A stretch of DNA of 6,200 nucleotides from CAXYVC01 sp964292295 (GTDB lineage: Bacteria > Acidobacteriota > Holophagae > Holophagales > Holophagaceae): NCBI GenBank assembly GCA_964292295.1, contig CAXYVC010000141.1:1-6200 (forward strand). Direction: 5' to 3'. The translations under genes were made by a program, and so were the position numbers. Positions 6,139-6,200 of the stretch are shown here, piece after piece. The number at the start of each line of letters is the position of its first letter. The first letter of the stretch is position 1. The notes under the pieces were generated by a model, which worked only from the letters and a program-made list of their open reading frames with translations, was not told the DNA's origin and searched no databases.

Positions 6139-6200
6139 GGATGAAGCGGTTGCGGCCAGCCTTTCGCGGTAGCGAAAGGCGTGGAGCGGACGTGGGCCAG
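6139..6200. repeat. interspersed hairpin repeat, copy B (reaches the window edge)
   Basis: It begins 5 nt after the TGA of the lipoprotein gene. The left flank (6139-6158) matches copy A at 18 of 20 bases. The stem GCCTTTCGC (6159-6167) with GCGAAAGGC (6172-6180) is a perfect 9 bp around GGTA (6168-6171). The right flank starts GTGGAGCG and ends GGGCCAG at base 6200, so the repeat may continue beyond the window. Against copy A, pairs C-G, C-G and T-A at stem positions 5, 6 and 8 became T-A, T-A and G-C. There is no T-run after the stem. Its place suggests a 3'-end role for the upstream operon. Confidence 0.8.

Overview
This 6.2 kb window is very GC-rich and almost fully coding, from a bacterium with a Gram-negative-type envelope (Mur ligase, lipoprotein signal). 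The gene families and style would fit an Acidobacteriota/Holophagae (Geothrix-like) or similar genome. That is an impression from the protein families, not a demonstrated assignment. No mobile element, CRISPR array, tRNA or rRNA gene was seen.

Layout from left to right. (1) Positions 2-799 (+) hold the 3' half of an atypical MurC/Mpl-like Mur ligase. Its first ~130 bases do not look like a Mur protein, and the opposite strand there reads like a different protein, so the left edge may be a rearrangement or assembly junction. (2) Positions 800-1013 are a structured gap between converging genes. It holds several inverted repeats and copy A of a ~62-bp hairpin repeat. (3) Positions 1014-2450 (-) encode an NFACT family protein (RqcH/NEMF/Fbp type), linked to ribosome-associated quality control. 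(4) A 53-bp divergent gap leads to a three-gene forward run. These are a KynB-type cyclase/kynurenine formamidase (2504-3121), a polytopic DUF2339 membrane protein (3148-4917) and a DUF3999-like lipoprotein (4914-6134). The last two overlap by 4 nt and are probably translationally coupled partners at the cell envelope. (5) Copy B of the hairpin repeat starts 5 nt after the last stop codon and runs to the window edge.

The most unusual signal is that repeat. Copies A (891-952) and B (6139-6200) share both flanks and a GGTA loop. Their 9-bp stems differ at three base pairs, and all three changes are compensatory. This suggests selection on a folded RNA or single-stranded DNA, and both copies lie just past the 3' end of genes. 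A weaker third copy may lie at 807-866. The Mur, NFACT, KynB and DUF2339/DUF3999 genes show no obvious shared pathway. Only the DUF2339/DUF3999 pair is clearly a functional unit.
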